A stretch of DNA of 64,000 nucleotides from Stenocarpella maydis (GCA_002270565.1 NQMI01000028.1:160711-224710), one strand, 5' to 3'; positions 1-12,210 are shown, numbered from the stretch's first letter. Translations and numbers: made by a program. Notes: generated from the sequence alone by a model not told the origin.

Positions 1-99
1 ACACACTTCGTCGCGCCAGTCGCTAGGACAGCTTCGGATCCAGCTGCAGTAGTGCCTCGCACACCATCTTTGTTGCAAATCCACATACAATACCCTTAG

Positions 100-420
100 A
101 CCCGACCGCTTTCTTTTGGTCAGGTAGCAAAATGTCATGTGGACCCCAACGTCGAGGTCGTACAAGCGCAGGATCTCAAAGACCATGGGGAAATCATAGA
201 TCTTGATGCTGCGCTCTGCTACTGTTGGGGCCAGGATCTAGTCTTCAAACTTACTCCGGCAAACGAAAAGGATGCAGAACACGGCATCCCGCTCAGTCGA
301 CTCCCCAAATCTATCATAGACGCTAAACGCATAACGCACGCTATGGAAATGTTAAGATGATCATTTATCTAGACTTGCATTCTCACTCTGTCTGAGGATT
401 ATACTCTTCAAGGAAATCCA
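100..420 (+). pseudogene. HET-domain (heterokaryon incompatibility) gene fragment, broken
   Basis: The frame through 139-360 reads as the start of a fungal HET domain. The motif ALCYCWGQD corresponds to the family's ALSYCWG signature. It is followed by FKLTPAN and GIPLSRLPKSIIDAKRIT, which match the usual spacing of the 'L.T..N...H..GIPL..LP.T..DAI..T' block. HET proteins trigger cell death when genetically different hyphae fuse. Here the frame is closed on the left by a stop at 97-99 and on the right by TGA at 358-360. A few codons later it meets TAG at the place where the family has the 'WID' tryptophan, after which the frame resumes with CILTLSEDY. Only about 100 codons of the domain are recognisable and there is no C-terminal region. 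I infer a pseudogene or relic; an intron could rescue part of it, but I see no convincing splice sites. Confidence 0.6.
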
Positions 421-988
421 TATTTTTCATGCCATGCATCCACCAGGGGTTGAGACCTATGAGAGGTGAAGAAGGACAGATCAATTTCTTGCACATTATC
501 AATGTAGGTTTGGTGACGTTGATGGATTACATAAGCGTGCTTGTCCCCTCACGAGCTGATCATGCCAGGTCAGGCAGAGACTCTCGGACACAGTTTAGGA
601 CCTTCAACAAGAAGTAACAACAGTTTCGTCTTCTTTCATTGTGTTGGGAATCCTTGTTTCTGCAATTTCAAGGGCAGAAGCACCGAAGTCAGCAAGAAGC
701 TGAAGCTGATCTCGCGTGTGTGACTTCCCATACTCGGCATCATTTGTCGACGCCCCTCGCTCGCTCCAGCTCCGGCTTTCAGGCATCTGTTCCTGAACTT
801 ACCATCGTGTGCTGGAGGCAATCCTTAGGATTTAACCTCATCCGATGATCTAGAACATACTGTTCGTGACCAAACGCAAAAAGGGACATACTCCAGCAAG
901 GCCGAGGCGACAAACCGTCTAGCCATCTCCCGCCAAGCACACTTAAGAGCTACTAAACCCCCACACAGTCGGATATCAGTTTTCAAAA
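421..988. other. Intergenic, upstream of the phosphatase-family gene
   Basis: No reading frame here resembles a known protein. The last 100 bases before the start codon at 989 are the presumed promoter and 5' leader; I see no recognisable core element. Confidence 0.5.
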
Positions 989-2037
989 ATGGGCGTGCAC
1001 GACCTGGAGAAGATGCTACCCCTCCGCATGATCACCTTCAACATCCGCTACGCCACCACGTCCCCCACGCCGCACGAGGAGCTCTGGGCGCTGCGGCGGC
1101 CCAGGCTCACCACGCAGGTCCGCTTCCACACGGCCGGCCGCCCGGCGGCCTTCGTCTCCTTCCAGGAGGCCCTCGCCAGCCAGGTCGACGACATCCAGGA
1201 GGATCTGGGCCCGGCATGGGCGCACATCGGGGTCGGGCGGGACGACGGCAAGGCGGCCGGGGAGTTCTCGCCCGTCTTCTACCAGGCGGACACGTGGAGG
1301 TGTGAGCGCAGCAAGACGTACTGGCTCAGCCCGACGCCCGAGGAGCCGTCGACGGGGTGGGACGCGGTTCTGCCGCGGATCGTGACCATGGGTCTGTTCG
1401 AGCACAGGGCCAACGGCGCGAGGGTCGTGGTGCTGAGTACGCACTTCGATCACATCGGGGTCAAGGCGAGGGAGGAGAGCGCGAGGCTGATCCTGAAGCT
1501 GGCAGACTCGTGGGTTGCGGACCTCAGCCGGTTGGGCAAGGGGAAGCCGCCCGTGTTCCTCGGGGGTGACTTCAACAGTAAGCAGCTTCTGGAGTCATTT
1601 TTAACCCGCTTTGGAATAAGAAATTCTCTCCCGGAGCCTATGTCTCCAATGCCATGGCCACGCTATGGCGCGATCCACGCTGTGTTTGAATGAAACTCCT
1701 TCCATGAGTCTTTGAAAGCTGACTCAATGCTGTAGGCACGCCGGATGACAAGGCGTACCAAACCATGACGGCGCCGGGGACCGGGATGACGGACATATCG
1801 ACTCTGGTCCCGGAGGAGAGGAGGTACGGGAACGTGCTGACTTATACATCTTTCGACGAGCCCGACCAGGAGCCGTCGAGGATCGACTTCCTCTTCGTCA
1901 AGGACACGACAGATATCAAGTTCCTTACTTACGGGGTTCTAGCCAACCGGTTCGACGATGGTGTGTTTCTCTCGGATCACCGCGCGGTGATGGCAGACGT
2001 GGACATCCCCCTGAAAGGGCAACCACCGCCTATGTGA
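989..2037 (+). CDS. Endonuclease/exonuclease/phosphatase (EEP) family protein, two exons
   Basis: The gene is join(989..1577,1736..2037), giving 296 residues. The 158-bp intron (GTAAGC donor, GTAG acceptor, phase 1) joins GDFN to STPDD in the same frame. Without splicing the frame stops soon after 1690. All metal-binding and catalytic blocks of the DNase I-like EEP fold are visible. These are TFNIRY (Asn18), SFQEAL (Glu60), the histidine block HFDH (152-155), GDFNS (Asp194, Asn196), IDFLF (Asp247) and the terminal SDHRAV (Asp277-His278). The family hydrolyses phosphodiester or phosphomonoester bonds using Mg2+. Single-domain fungal members of this size have no firmly assigned substrate, and nucleic acid, inositol phosphate or sphingolipid substrates are all possible. 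There is no signal peptide or membrane span, so a soluble intracellular enzyme is likely. Codons are strongly GC-rich at the third position, as expected for a native gene. Confidence 0.9.
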
Positions 2038-5000
2038 ACCACTTTCATGGAGGGTTCGTCGGTGGTGGTCCAAGACCAGTGCGAAAAAATGCATTGCATG
2101 TTTGGTGGACAGGCGAGCGCAAGACTACTGTTTCCTCTGCCTGTACTTTCCGAGGTGACGCATTCACGGGGGGTTGGGGTCCCATACCTAGGAATGCCGA
2201 TATAATGGCTGTAGGTACAGGAGCAGAGTGCATACGTCTTGGCTCCTGCAGTCTTCTTACCGCATCGTATGACTTGTCTCTCCCTGCTTCCGGAACACAC
2301 TGCGTGAAAGCAAGGCGCAAAGAAACACCAATGTGTGAACGGCCGCCCGCCTGCCGTGCGCAGGGATGCTTTCCAGAGCCTCATAATAAGTTTCCAAGTC
2401 TTAAACATGTTCCTCTAGAACTCTAGCGCCACCGATCCGGCGCGAAGATCTAACGCAGGCGTGGTGGCGTCCGCGAGGAGCAAAGGGCGGTGTGGGGCTC
2501 TTGGAGGACGAACAGTAGTGCTATTGTTGAACGCAAACCACCACACACTGCACCATTTTGTCAGAACTCGCGACGACTGGCCAGTCACGTCTCTTCAGAG
2601 TGGTCATTTTCTGTGAGGGAAAAGCGGCCGGCTCAACTGCCCGTGCGTGAGGCTACAAGTGAAATGACCGTCCAGTATAGACCCGAAATAGCGGGCAGAG
2701 ACGCCTGGACAGCAAGCAGGCCACCCCTTAGATAGTATATACTATCTTGGCGGCAGTGAGGACAGCAAATTCCATCTTAGCAAGTCATCATGATGCGGAG
2801 CCTCTCCGAGAGAATAGGCCGCTCTGGGCCCGCTCCGGACACGCCTACATGTCATGGCTTGACGGGCAGCAGGACGGCAAACTGCATCTGTGGGACCTTA
2901 TTCTGGTCAGACGACACGAGGAAACACGGTGGGCAGCAGGCAGGGCCTCTGGAGATGGACAACATGTATTGCAAATGTCGTCACAGACGTCGTGGAGGTG
3001 TGCACCTACCGTGCTGCCATTGGAGGCCCAAACCGTTTTCCTGGGCCAGCAAACCACACCCTCGGCTCCTACCCGGAAGAGACAATAGTCAACGACCCTG
3101 GGGTTGCACTCCATGCTGCATTGTCAGCAGGAGGTCCAGTGAACCCCTCGAGAGAGCTGAGCCATCTATCGGCCCTCTGACTTGCAGTCGAGGTCGCACC
3201 CAACCATGACGCAGGGAGGGATAGCGTTGCCGGATGCGTCGTTGTGGGATGCGGGGGATAGCATTGGATCGGGCCCGTGATAGTACACACAAGTACGGCC
3301 GCTGGTTGCATGCAGCAAAGTTGCGTGCTGCATACGGCGCGCAAGCTTGCTTCCCTTCGCGCAGATGCAGCAGGTTGAGGTGTCAACCGAACAGTCCTTG
3401 TGCAGCTCAGCGGATTGAAGGGCAGGCAGGCTTGTACAGAGCCACCATGAACCCAACAACCTAGATCGTTCGTGGGTTTGGCACAATCGTGGCTCAAGTG
3501 GCGAAATTGATTATGCATGAAGACAAATGGCAAAGTCAGCATTCGACCGCCACGAATGTGAACAATACAACGTCGTCAATGGCTGACATATTAGAGTGTC
3601 TGATATTGGTGCGGCTGCCAGGATTGGTGACAGCTCGATGGTGGAATCGACGGACCGGATTAGGTGGGAAGCGCGTTGCTGCGAAACCTCGCCCTTCTCA
3701 TGTGAGCCCGTATCAAGACATGTTCATGTGCCTGTCTCGTTATTGCTTACTGCCACAACAGCTGCAGTTCCTCCAGAGTGCGAGCGCTGGGCGATGGCTG
3801 GCTAGGGAGTCCTTCTGCACGAGGTTGCATGAGGTACGGAAGGTTTCTGCATCGTGGGGGAAACGGCTCCAATGGCAGTGTAAGGATGCTGCAAGGCGGC
3901 GTCATTCGACATGGGGAAGAGGATCCTTCGTGTCCACTTCTGGCCATGGGCCTGACCCAGCCCACAGAGTTTTAGTTGAGCCGCATCGTCAAGCCCGACT
4001 TTTGCCGTGGCGCAGGCAAGGAACGGGGAGAAAGGCACCGAGAATAAGAGAGCCCGCGGCCTGGGCCACGCCATTGGGGAACAGGGCGGGATGGGATGCA
4101 GGACTGCAGATTGGCCGGCGGCCTGTCCTCTGGCGCTCATTCACGCGTGGTGCACGGCACGACGCATCGTTTCCCTCGTCCGAGTGTGTCCTCACTCGAT
4201 TGGTGTTTTACTTGACGCCGGGACTTGTGCCTTGAGACTCGGGCAGTCCAGTTGGTTGTAGAGTAGATGCAGACGCCACCGGCGTATTCTGATCAGGCGT
4301 CGACCATGAATGTCGCGCATCGAGGCACACATATGGAGAGGGCTCTGGGTCCAGTGAGCGAGCAGGACGGGAGGCAAGCGGGCCTGAGATTGGGGCCTGA
4401 CGGTAAGCCACGGGCGAGGATGCACGTAGTCGTCTAGGCTGCTAGGATGCATCTGCACGAAGGTCGTCGCCGCGATCCTGTGACTTGAGGTCCCGGGGAT
4501 GGTGGTTGTTTCCGGGCTCCACATCCCGGGCTTCTGGGTCTCTGCTCCATCGCCATCATGCCTGTAGCAGGGGCCAGGGTCTGCAGGACAGCCCCAGTGC
4601 AGGCCCCGGGCCTTGGAGAAAGTCCGGAAGCTTCCAAGGCGTACGGATACATCAGGCGGACCGTGACAAACAGGGAGTGCTAACAATTAGCGAAATCGTG
4701 GGCATGTGTGTCTGTGTGTGGGCTGCCTCGCCAGCTTCCGGCATCAACAAAGGCCAGTTTGAATAGATAACCGAGATGGAAAAAGGCGAGAGACAGCTTC
4801 ATCGTGGTGGCACCAAGCTTCTGGCAGGAGTGTGGCATCGCGCCTCGCTGCATCTGGCACCCGGCCAACCGTTCCCGCGTCTTGTTGCTGTGGGTCTCAC
4901 GTCGCGCCTCTCCCATTCGTCGTCCTTCAGCCCTGATATTCCTCTTTGGGTGGGGTGAGGCCTGGAGTGAGGCCGGGGGGGAGTGAGGGGTGTGCGGTGG

Positions 5001-5660
5001 TTGCTGTTGACTGGGGGAAGGGGAACCAAGAGCTTGCACATGCGATGGTCCTCCCTCTCTCACTTTGACTCGCCTTGTTTCCCCACTGTGGACTCTCTAA
5101 GAAGTGCATGCACATGCTGCCCTGCACCATTTTCTTCTATCCACCCCTCCCCCCCCAGAGGAAAAAGACACACTTGTACTCCGTACAGAGCGTTGCATCG
5201 AGCGACCACACAATAAAATTCGCCAGTAGCGCCCCCGGTTGTTTCCACCCGACATCTTTTTTTTTGTTATATTCCCATACCAGCAGCCCCACCTACCGCC
5301 ATCTTACCATTACCCGTCTGCCTGCTCATCATCCTCGTTGTTCTGTTATGCTGAGCAAGTGCACTACTACACTGCAACTATTGCCACCCAGCCATCTGCA
5401 AGCTCTTTACCAAGGTTCCCACTCGGCTCCACTCGGATGAACCGACCGTCTTTGGCTCGTTGTCCCGCCCCGTCCTCGGCAGAACGATTACTCACACCGG
5501 AGCCGCACTGCCCAAGCGGTTGAGCCACCACCTCCACCGAGAGTAGCAGTCAAACGTAAACATCAACAGAGTGCTGTTAGGCTCGACGCTATACGAGATC
5601 CATCCATGACTCGACCAGGGATACATTAATCCACCTTTACCGCTACCACCTCTGACCAAC
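2038..5660. other. Gene-free interval between EEP gene and the 554-residue protein
   Basis: About 3.6 kb with no frame I can support. The longest frame (3489-4235, plus) has no recognisable motif and looks like a chance frame in GC-rich DNA. The right end (about 5100-5660) is rich in pyrimidine tracts typical of fungal promoters and 5' leaders, and probably belongs to the gene starting at 5661. Confidence 0.5.
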
Positions 5661-7325
5661 ATGACGGGCAGCACTGAGGCGCGGACATACATGGAGGAGG
5701 CCGACGACGACGGAAATGTCATCGACGACACCAAGACATATGTCTCTATCGTTCCGCCCAGCAAGCAGGCGGCCAACGTCTCTCGGACGAGGAATCGACA
5801 TCTGGCCAGGGGCTCGTCCTCGTCGTCCCCAAACCCTACCCACCACCATACGGATTCCGACTCTACCACCCAGCCTAGCGGCCCACCCAGGCAGGATTCC
5901 AGGAGGCCCAAGGCCAAATCGCGAGACAAGGACAGGTCGTCGAGCAAGAGAACAGTCACAGATTCTCCTGTCCGGCCCAGCGCAAAGTCGACCAAGACCC
6001 TCCCCAACCTGCACACCTCTGTACCGAGAAGGTCCCAGGAACAGTCCTCCTACTATGGCATCAGTCCTGGTGGGCCTAGTCCGATCATCACTCCTGCCGG
6101 CCCCAATTCGCGTCCCAGGGCTTATCCGGGAAACCAACGGCCCAACAGCTATTATGGCTCACCTTCCACGTCCAAGCCGCCGCCGTCCAACGCCAGGTAC
6201 TGGCAACACCCTCATCCCGCCCTGAACATGGGCACATCCTTCCCACCTCAAGTGCCTTATCCACCACCACCAAGTGCTCCTCAATATCACTCCCCTTTCC
6301 TACCGCCCCCGCCGCAGTTTGCACAGCCCCCAGTAGACATCCTCGCAGGTCACGATGCTTTGGCAGCCCGCTTTGACCCGTTTCATCGGCCACCCTCAGC
6401 CATCATGAGGAGCCGTGCCATTGAGTTTAGCCCGGGCTTTGATGACTATGATGACGGCGGCGTTCTTGAGCGGCGGCCGTCGTTGACCAGAAGAGAGTCT
6501 ACCAGGCAAGATTCGGATCGTCTCCGCATGCCTCCTCCCCCACGGCGGCCCAGCACAGTGCGGCCGCAGTCTGGATCGTATTTCCCACCCCCAAAAGCTT
6601 TGAAAAGGCAATCGATTGGATCTGTCGCGTCGCTGTATGATGATGAGTCATTGGATGGAGATTCTATCTACAGCGGAATGTCCCCAGGCGAGCGGTATCC
6701 CCGCCCGGCTCGTCGTCCAAGCGTGGACTCCACGGTATACGACACAGGACACGGCTACGCTGAGGTGCCGGGCAGGGTGAGCCGGCGAAACTCCCATTAC
6801 GAAGACAAGGTCAAGGATGCGATGCGGTATCAGGAGAACGTGGACGGGCCAACGACGAACCTGACGGCCGACACTCTCCGGCGGATCACAAAAACCCCGA
6901 GCAAGGGCACCAAGAGCTCGGGCAGCAAGGCGGAGAGCGCCTACGGGCGCGCAGCCTCGAGGAACAGCATGGACCCGGACGATATGACCATCTTCGTCAA
7001 AGGCATGAGTTCCCTGACCATAGGCGGCGCGCAGCTAGACATCAAAGACGGGGAGATCGCCATCCGCACCAACAGCAGCGAGAGGAACTCGCGCGGCGGT
7101 AGTGACAACGCCTCCTCGGCGTACCACGACGACAGCCGCACGACGAGATTCGAGCGCCCACAGGCACGGGTCCGCGCCGGTTCGCGGGCACGCTCGCACT
7201 CACGGGGCTTTGCGCCCCACGCACCACCGCCTCCACACCCGTTCCAACCACTGGTGGACTACTACGGCAACTCACAAATGCCGATGACGCATGCGCCTTA
7301 TTCTCATTTCCCCTATAATGCCTGA
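5661..7325 (+). CDS. Uncharacterised, mostly disordered protein (554 aa)
   Basis: A single-exon frame of 554 residues beginning at ATG 5661. I do not recognise a characterised family. Most of the protein looks intrinsically disordered. It is rich in Ser, Pro and Arg, with Pro runs (residues about 190-220) and many basic-Ser motifs of the RRPSV/RRNSH type that would suit basophilic kinases. The only segment that looks folded lies near the C-terminus (about residues 435-475), where DDMTIFVKGMSSLTIGG and LDIKDGEIAIR alternate hydrophobic and polar residues. The C-terminus is His/Pro/Tyr-rich and ends PYSHFPYNA. There is no signal peptide or membrane span. Coding reality is supported by length, a clean ATG after a pyrimidine-rich leader, and a composition bias maintained throughout. 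Function is unknown; a signalling or cytoskeletal scaffold is possible but not shown. Confidence 0.8.
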   Translation: MTGSTEARTYMEEADDDGNVIDDTKTYVSIVPPSKQAANVSRTRNRHLARGSSSSSPNPTHHHTDSDSTTQPSGPPRQDSRRPKAKSRDKDRSSSKRTVTDSPVRPSAKSTKTLPNLHTSVPRRSQEQSSYYGISPGGPSPIITPAGPNSRPRAYPGNQRPNSYYGSPSTSKPPPSNARYWQHPHPALNMGTSFPPQVPYPPPPSAPQYHSPFLPPPPQFAQPPVDILAGHDALAARFDPFHRPPSAIMRSRAIEFSPGFDDYDDGGVLERRPSLTRRESTRQDSDRLRMPPPPRRPSTVRPQSGSYFPPPKALKRQSIGSVASLYDDESLDGDSIYSGMSPGERYPRPARRPSVDSTVYDTGHGYAEVPGRVSRRNSHYEDKVKDAMRYQENVDGPTTNLTADTLRRITKTPSKGTKSSGSKAESAYGRAASRNSMDPDDMTIFVKGMSSLTIGGAQLDIKDGEIAIRTNSSERNSRGGSDNASSAYHDDSRTTRFERPQARVRAGSRARSHSRGFAPHAPPPPHPFQPLVDYYGNSQMPMTHAPYSHFPYNA

Positions 7326-10215
7326 TGTAGACATGGACAGCGACGACCTACGCGAAGCACACGACGAAAACGATGATGACGACAACAATAATGATGAAAT
7401 ATCGATAACATCCAATGGGCAATGCATAATTTGGTTTCTATTTTTTCTTCTTCTACTGCAAGGTTTTCCAAAAGCGGGCCTTGTGATTCGACACCCCATT
7501 TGGGTGATTCAAGCGATCGATGGTTTCTTGACGATTATAATGACGTTTTGCAATATTCGGGAGACACATCTCCTCTGTTGTCCAGGCCCGTCCGCATGAT
7601 ATCGGGCGGACGACGCCGGGGTGCGACCAGTTTCTTTTCTTTTCTTTTCTTTTTTACTTTGGACTTTTCTATCTTTGTTGCCTGGGAAAAGAGCGCAAAA
7701 AGGTTGCTGGGGAGAGAGAGAGATACCCTTCCCGTTTTGTCACACAGCGCTTTTCGCCTTGTATTCTTGGGGGACGAGCCTTTTTTTCCCCTTGTTATTT
7801 TTACTACTTCTCGGTGTTTCCTGAGTGTACTGGATGTGTATCCCTAGAGTGCTCTTGTGTGGACTACCGCACGTAGTCTGAGCCTGGCTTGTGTATACAT
7901 GTACGATGGAGCCACGGGAAAAAGCGGTTTCCACTTTCGTGCTGGGCAGGGAGGACATGGGCCCTCTGGAGCCACAGACTACCTATACTTTTTGGCCTGG
8001 CTGATGCTGCTGTGGTATCATGAGAGGTCTCTTTCACATATATTATTACGTCTCCATTCATCGGTTTCTGGGAATAATGTCAAACTTGATACGCCGCTGC
8101 CGGAGTGTATGTTAAGTCTGCATGGCGCAAGGCGCACCTCTCCGGAACAGGATAGATTTCAGCATAAGTCTGTGTATTTTGACATGTATTTTAACAACAG
8201 ATGCTTAAAGGTCTAGCTGGTTACGGATATCCAGTAGCGTTTTCCAAAATCATGCTAGGCCCAGCAACTGAACAGGGTCTTGTCCGGAATGTAGGTAACG
8301 GCGGAGCCATCTGAATCGAGAGGCAGCCGAGACGGAACTTCCTAAGACGTGTCATGTTGCTATATACCACTGCAAATTATGCGCATGTTACTGTGGCCGA
8401 CTACGCACCATTGCGCGCGAAAAATACCGTGGAGAGGGAGGGCCCCACACCGGCTTGAACAACGCTTGCACAGACTATTATTGTCCATGCAAGTGATACC
8501 TCTATAGTGTACTAACTCCGTACCGCACGCATACTTGACTGGCTCATGCCGGATCCGTGTCCCCCGTGTCCCCCGTGCCACCTGGCCGCACGCCTCCGTC
8601 TCAGGCGCGGGACCCACCTATGTATGTCGTGCATTTACCTGGTGATGGAGCTCCCTGCTCTAATGCTCCACGGTGGAGGTAACCCGAAACGAAGAGGTTG
8701 TGTTTCTGATGACACCCACATACGCAGGATTGAAGGCTTTGTCCGGAATGCAAGGTGAGATAGATAGACATAAGCCCAGCCCGGGGTTCGCCACCAGCTC
8801 TCACCTCTGGCAGCCGGGCGGGAGCGCGGACGCCAGGGGCCGGAACTTGGGACGAGCAACGGAGCTCCGCTAGGCTGTTCTATTCTGCACCTCCCAGGTG
8901 GGTAGGTAGCTGGGTGCGACACCGAGGTTTCTTCCTCTCAGCTGGGCGGACTGCTGTTGGAGAGTGTCCTCGGCGCGACGCGGGCTGGTTGACACAGGCC
9001 TGAAACAGGCTGCATTACATAGCAACCAGGGAACAGGTTCGTTGTTGGTGTTGTTCTGACGGGCAAGTTGGCTCGAGGATCTCTGTTGCTGTGGTTGGCC
9101 AGGCGCTGAGCGATTTTATCTCGAGAGAATTAATCAACGGCCATGCCCATGCTATGCCACCTGTCCGCAGCTCACTCGGCGCCTCGTCAGGGGCTGCCCG
9201 CCAATAAGGGTGCCTGCGTGTTCCTGGGAGCTGAGCTCGCTGACTGACTGACTGACTCCTGATTAGCCAGCCCGCTGCAGTGCTCCCCCCCGGCAGCAGT
9301 CTCGTCTATTGTTACTCATGTCACGTCTCGAGTCTCACAGGGATTTTGGTCGAGCTGGGTCGGTTGATAACGAGACACCCCCCCCCCTCCGAGATGCCTG
9401 GAGAGGTGTATGTCTCTTGTGGGAGAGGGGTTCTGACTGCTGGGCTGGGCTCAACACTTGAGTCGCTGTCAGGCTGTCAAGGATGGGAAACGTGGGAGGT
9501 GGGGGGAGCCCCGTCAGTGCGGTTGCATGTTGTCTTGCCAATACCCGGGGCGATGACGTCGGTTGTTGACAGTCACCATCAACACCCTCTGGCCTGCCTC
9601 TGACAGGCACACAAGCCCTGGCGCTGCTGTGAGTGGATGCGTGCAGCAGGATTATTGCCAGGATTTAGGGGTCTCTGTTTATGCCACTTTGACTAGCAAC
9701 CAGGAACACGCAAGGCAGCGTACTAAACAAGGCTGTCGTCGTCTATCCTTCACCAAAGAAGCGTTGCTGCGGCAGGGTGCAGGGGTGGGGCTTGTCCCAA
9801 CCACCCATTTTCCCCCAGCCATCGCGTTTCCACAGGAACAAAACCACCCGCCCACACAGCAAACCACCTCTCACGCGCTGCATGCCAAACCAAACCATAC
9901 GTGTTGCATTCTCAAGAGACCACTGCACTGTATCTCTTCCTCCGTCAGTCGGTCGGTCGGTCAATCGAACCAATCCACACCCGTCGACGACGACCTTGCC
10001 GCCTCCCAGTTAATCGGCAGACAAGATAAACAATACCCCACACACGACGGTACACGAGAGCACCAACACTTCCTCTGCCCGTACTGATCGACTCTGCCCG
10101 CCGTCTGGCCTTGGCTGGTCAGCCAGCTGATACCAGCCGGAGCCCACTCATATGTCAACACTCCCGAGCCACATCTGAATTCCAGTGAGGCCGCCCTGCT
10201 TCCACCACAGACAAC
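7326..10215. other. Intergenic region with short tandem repeats
   Basis: The first few hundred bases are AT-rich and T-rich and probably form the 3' UTR of the preceding gene, including a (TTTTC) pentanucleotide run at 7631-7655. Further right there are tetranucleotide repeats, (TGAC)4 at 9241-9256 and (GGTC)n at about 9944-9962. The second lies within 300 bp of the next start codon and may be in its 5' leader. No supported gene is seen. Confidence 0.5.
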
Positions 10216-11418
10216 ATGGCGCCAGCTTTGGACGGCGTCTCTAGGCTCGGCCCACTCGCTGCGCGCTCCCTGCTCCTCGCCCGCGACGATGCTAATCCAC
10301 AACGGCCTAACCCTGAGGCCGGCATCATCCACCCCGAACAGTTCAACAACAAGTTTCTCTTTATCCTCTTCGGCCTGATAGGCGCCGCCTTCATCATCGT
10401 CGGCATCTGGTTCTTCTTCTGGGCCAAGAATGGCGGCTTCTACTTCAAGGAGGACGACTGGGACGACTACAAGTCCACTGTGCTGCGTCGCAAGGGCCCC
10501 AACGGTACCACCCTGTCCGGAGCCACCACTGCTACCGACCTCGGCGGCGGCAGTGTGTACAAGGACGTCGACGACGGCAGCACCGAGGACGCCACCACAG
10601 TCGTTAGCGGCACCACCGGCATCACCGGCGGTGTGAGTGACTACGCCGGCCGGGAGAAAAAGCGCAGGAGGCGCGAGCAAAAGGAGCGCGACAGGGAGAA
10701 GCGCCGCGAGGAGAAGCTCCGCGAGAAGGAGGAGCTGAAGCGCAGCAAGGAGCGCAAGCGGAGCCGCAAGATCGCCGAGGAGGGCGGCGTCATCGACGAG
10801 GATGCCGAGGCCGAGGCCGAGGAATACCTCCGCAACTACCGGCACGAGAAGCCCGCGCGCGTCGGCGGCATCAACAAGGAGAGCGACTCGAGCCAGTGGG
10901 ACGGCTCGACGAACCCGACCGAGTCCTCGCGGGGCGGCTACACCGAGAGCACCGTCACCTCGGAGCTCATCCAGGACCGCGAGCGCGCCCCGGAGAAGTC
11001 CAAGAAGTCCAGCGGCATCCGAAAGGTCTACTCGACCGCCGACAAGCGCGACTCGCGCGAGGCGGAGCGCATCCGCGCCGAGGCCAAGAAGCTGCAGGAG
11101 AGGGGCCGCGCCGCCGTCGCCGCCTCGTCCGCCGCCGGCTCATCGTCCCATCACCGCCGCAACTTCTCGTGGCAGCAGAACAACCGCGTCGATGAGGACA
11201 CCCCCATGGCCCCGAGCACCTACGGCCCCAGCGACGACGTCGAATCTAGGATCCCGGGGAGCTGGGCCGAGAGCGACGTCGGCACAAAGACCTATCACCA
11301 TGTCATCCCCGGGCTGTCCGACTCGGGTGCCGGCTCGTCCGTTGGCGGTTCGGACGTGAGGGACTATGCCGAGGAGAAGAGGAAGCGGCGGAGCGGGGCG
11401 TACAGGCGGGAGAGGTAG
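10216..11418 (+). CDS. Uncharacterised single-pass membrane protein with charged cytosolic tail (400 aa)
   Basis: A single-exon frame of 400 residues from ATG 10216. Residues about 46-72 form one strong hydrophobic span (LFILFGLIGAAFIIVGIWFF). It follows a short N-terminal region ending in LLLARDDANPQ, which may be luminal or extracellular. After the span come an acidic/aromatic stretch (KEDDWDDY) and a Gly/Thr-rich linker. Next is a very basic Lys/Arg/Glu region (about residues 145-205) likely to be helical or coiled-coil, and then a long disordered Ser/Arg-rich tail. This layout suggests a type I or III membrane protein with a large cytosolic tail. From memory, similar ascomycete proteins have been annotated as 'endosomal SPRY domain' proteins, but I see no SPRY domain and would not transfer that name. 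Function is unknown. Confidence 0.82.
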   Translation: MAPALDGVSRLGPLAARSLLLARDDANPQRPNPEAGIIHPEQFNNKFLFILFGLIGAAFIIVGIWFFFWAKNGGFYFKEDDWDDYKSTVLRRKGPNGTTLSGATTATDLGGGSVYKDVDDGSTEDATTVVSGTTGITGGVSDYAGREKKRRRREQKERDREKRREEKLREKEELKRSKERKRSRKIAEEGGVIDEDAEAEAEEYLRNYRHEKPARVGGINKESDSSQWDGSTNPTESSRGGYTESTVTSELIQDRERAPEKSKKSSGIRKVYSTADKRDSREAERIRAEAKKLQERGRAAVAASSAAGSSSHHRRNFSWQQNNRVDEDTPMAPSTYGPSDDVESRIPGSWAESDVGTKTYHHVIPGLSDSGAGSSVGGSDVRDYAEEKRKRRSGAYRRER

Positions 11419-11949
11419 GCACTCTCGCTCGTGCGCCATGTCATGGGCGCCCCTTCGGAGCAGCCACGGCCACAGCCGGGTGATGGAGGGGATGCGTTGG
11501 AGCTTGGATCAACTGTGATGTATACGAATGAGACTTTACGACGCAATGCACGAAGGCTTTAACTTTCCGTGGATCTCCATTCTTGCTCGCGAGACGTCGC
11601 GAGTAAATGTGTATGGGTGACGAGAGCAAATGATAGGGAAGAGTGGGCTGGCAAGGGTTTCTTTTTTTTTATTTTTATTCTTTTAACATGGGATGGTGGA
11701 ACATCTCCTTTGTGTCGTTGGGCGGACCAGCCCAGCTTGGTATACAACATCCACGGCGTTCTTTCCACGGGAGGAATTGAGCAGCATTGTCAACGACTAT
11801 AATGTAAAGATTCCAAAAGGAGATGAATACCGATATCCAAAGTTTCTGGGAGAGCGGCACCTTTTCGGTCTACCGCTAGTGCATAGTTAGTAGCAAGGCC
11901 GCCTCAGTATTACATGTTATTCCCGTGTTCATGTTACTATAATCCCTTA
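11419..11949. other. 3' flank of membrane-protein gene, transition into the AT-rich block
   Basis: A presumed 3' UTR with T-rich tracts (for example 11660-11685). Base composition is still ordinary here and falls sharply after about 11.95 kb. Confidence 0.45.
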
Positions 11950-12105
11950 CACAACCACGAGCTGGGCAGACTTTGTAAGTTACCGTATATTAATAACAAC
12001 TTGCTTATACCTAGGTATGTAATACCTGTAACGTGGTTTACCAGTAAGTGGGCTATATCAGTGAGTGGGCCATTTTTGCTATTTCCGTTACCTTCTATCA
12101 ATCCC

Positions 12106-12210
12106 AGCACCCCCTAAGGGCTAAATAATTAATAAAAGTTAGCACTAATTACTACTAACTATACTTAATTGCTTATTTCTAATTTATTTTATTAATTTAG
12201 AAGGGTTAGG
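12106..12210 (+). repeat. Dispersed repeat, copy 1 (about 100 bp)
   Basis: This stretch is a diverged direct repeat of 13620-13720. They share AGCACCC at the start, then TAATAAAA, GCACTAATTA and AACTATACTTAATT in the same order and spacing. Differences are largely transitions. It may be an end of a degraded DNA transposon. Confidence 0.6.

Noticed and set aside
1016..1453. Minus-strand frame opposite the phosphatase-family gene
   Set aside because: It is antisense to a gene with all family motifs in place; the open frame results from GC-rich third positions.
3489..4235. 248-codon plus-strand frame
   Set aside because: No recognisable motif; overlapping frames on both strands are similarly open.
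9961..10845. 294-codon minus-strand frame overlapping the membrane-protein gene
   Set aside because: It is antisense to a convincing gene and its Leu/Ala-rich translation mirrors the GC-rich codons of the plus-strand gene.
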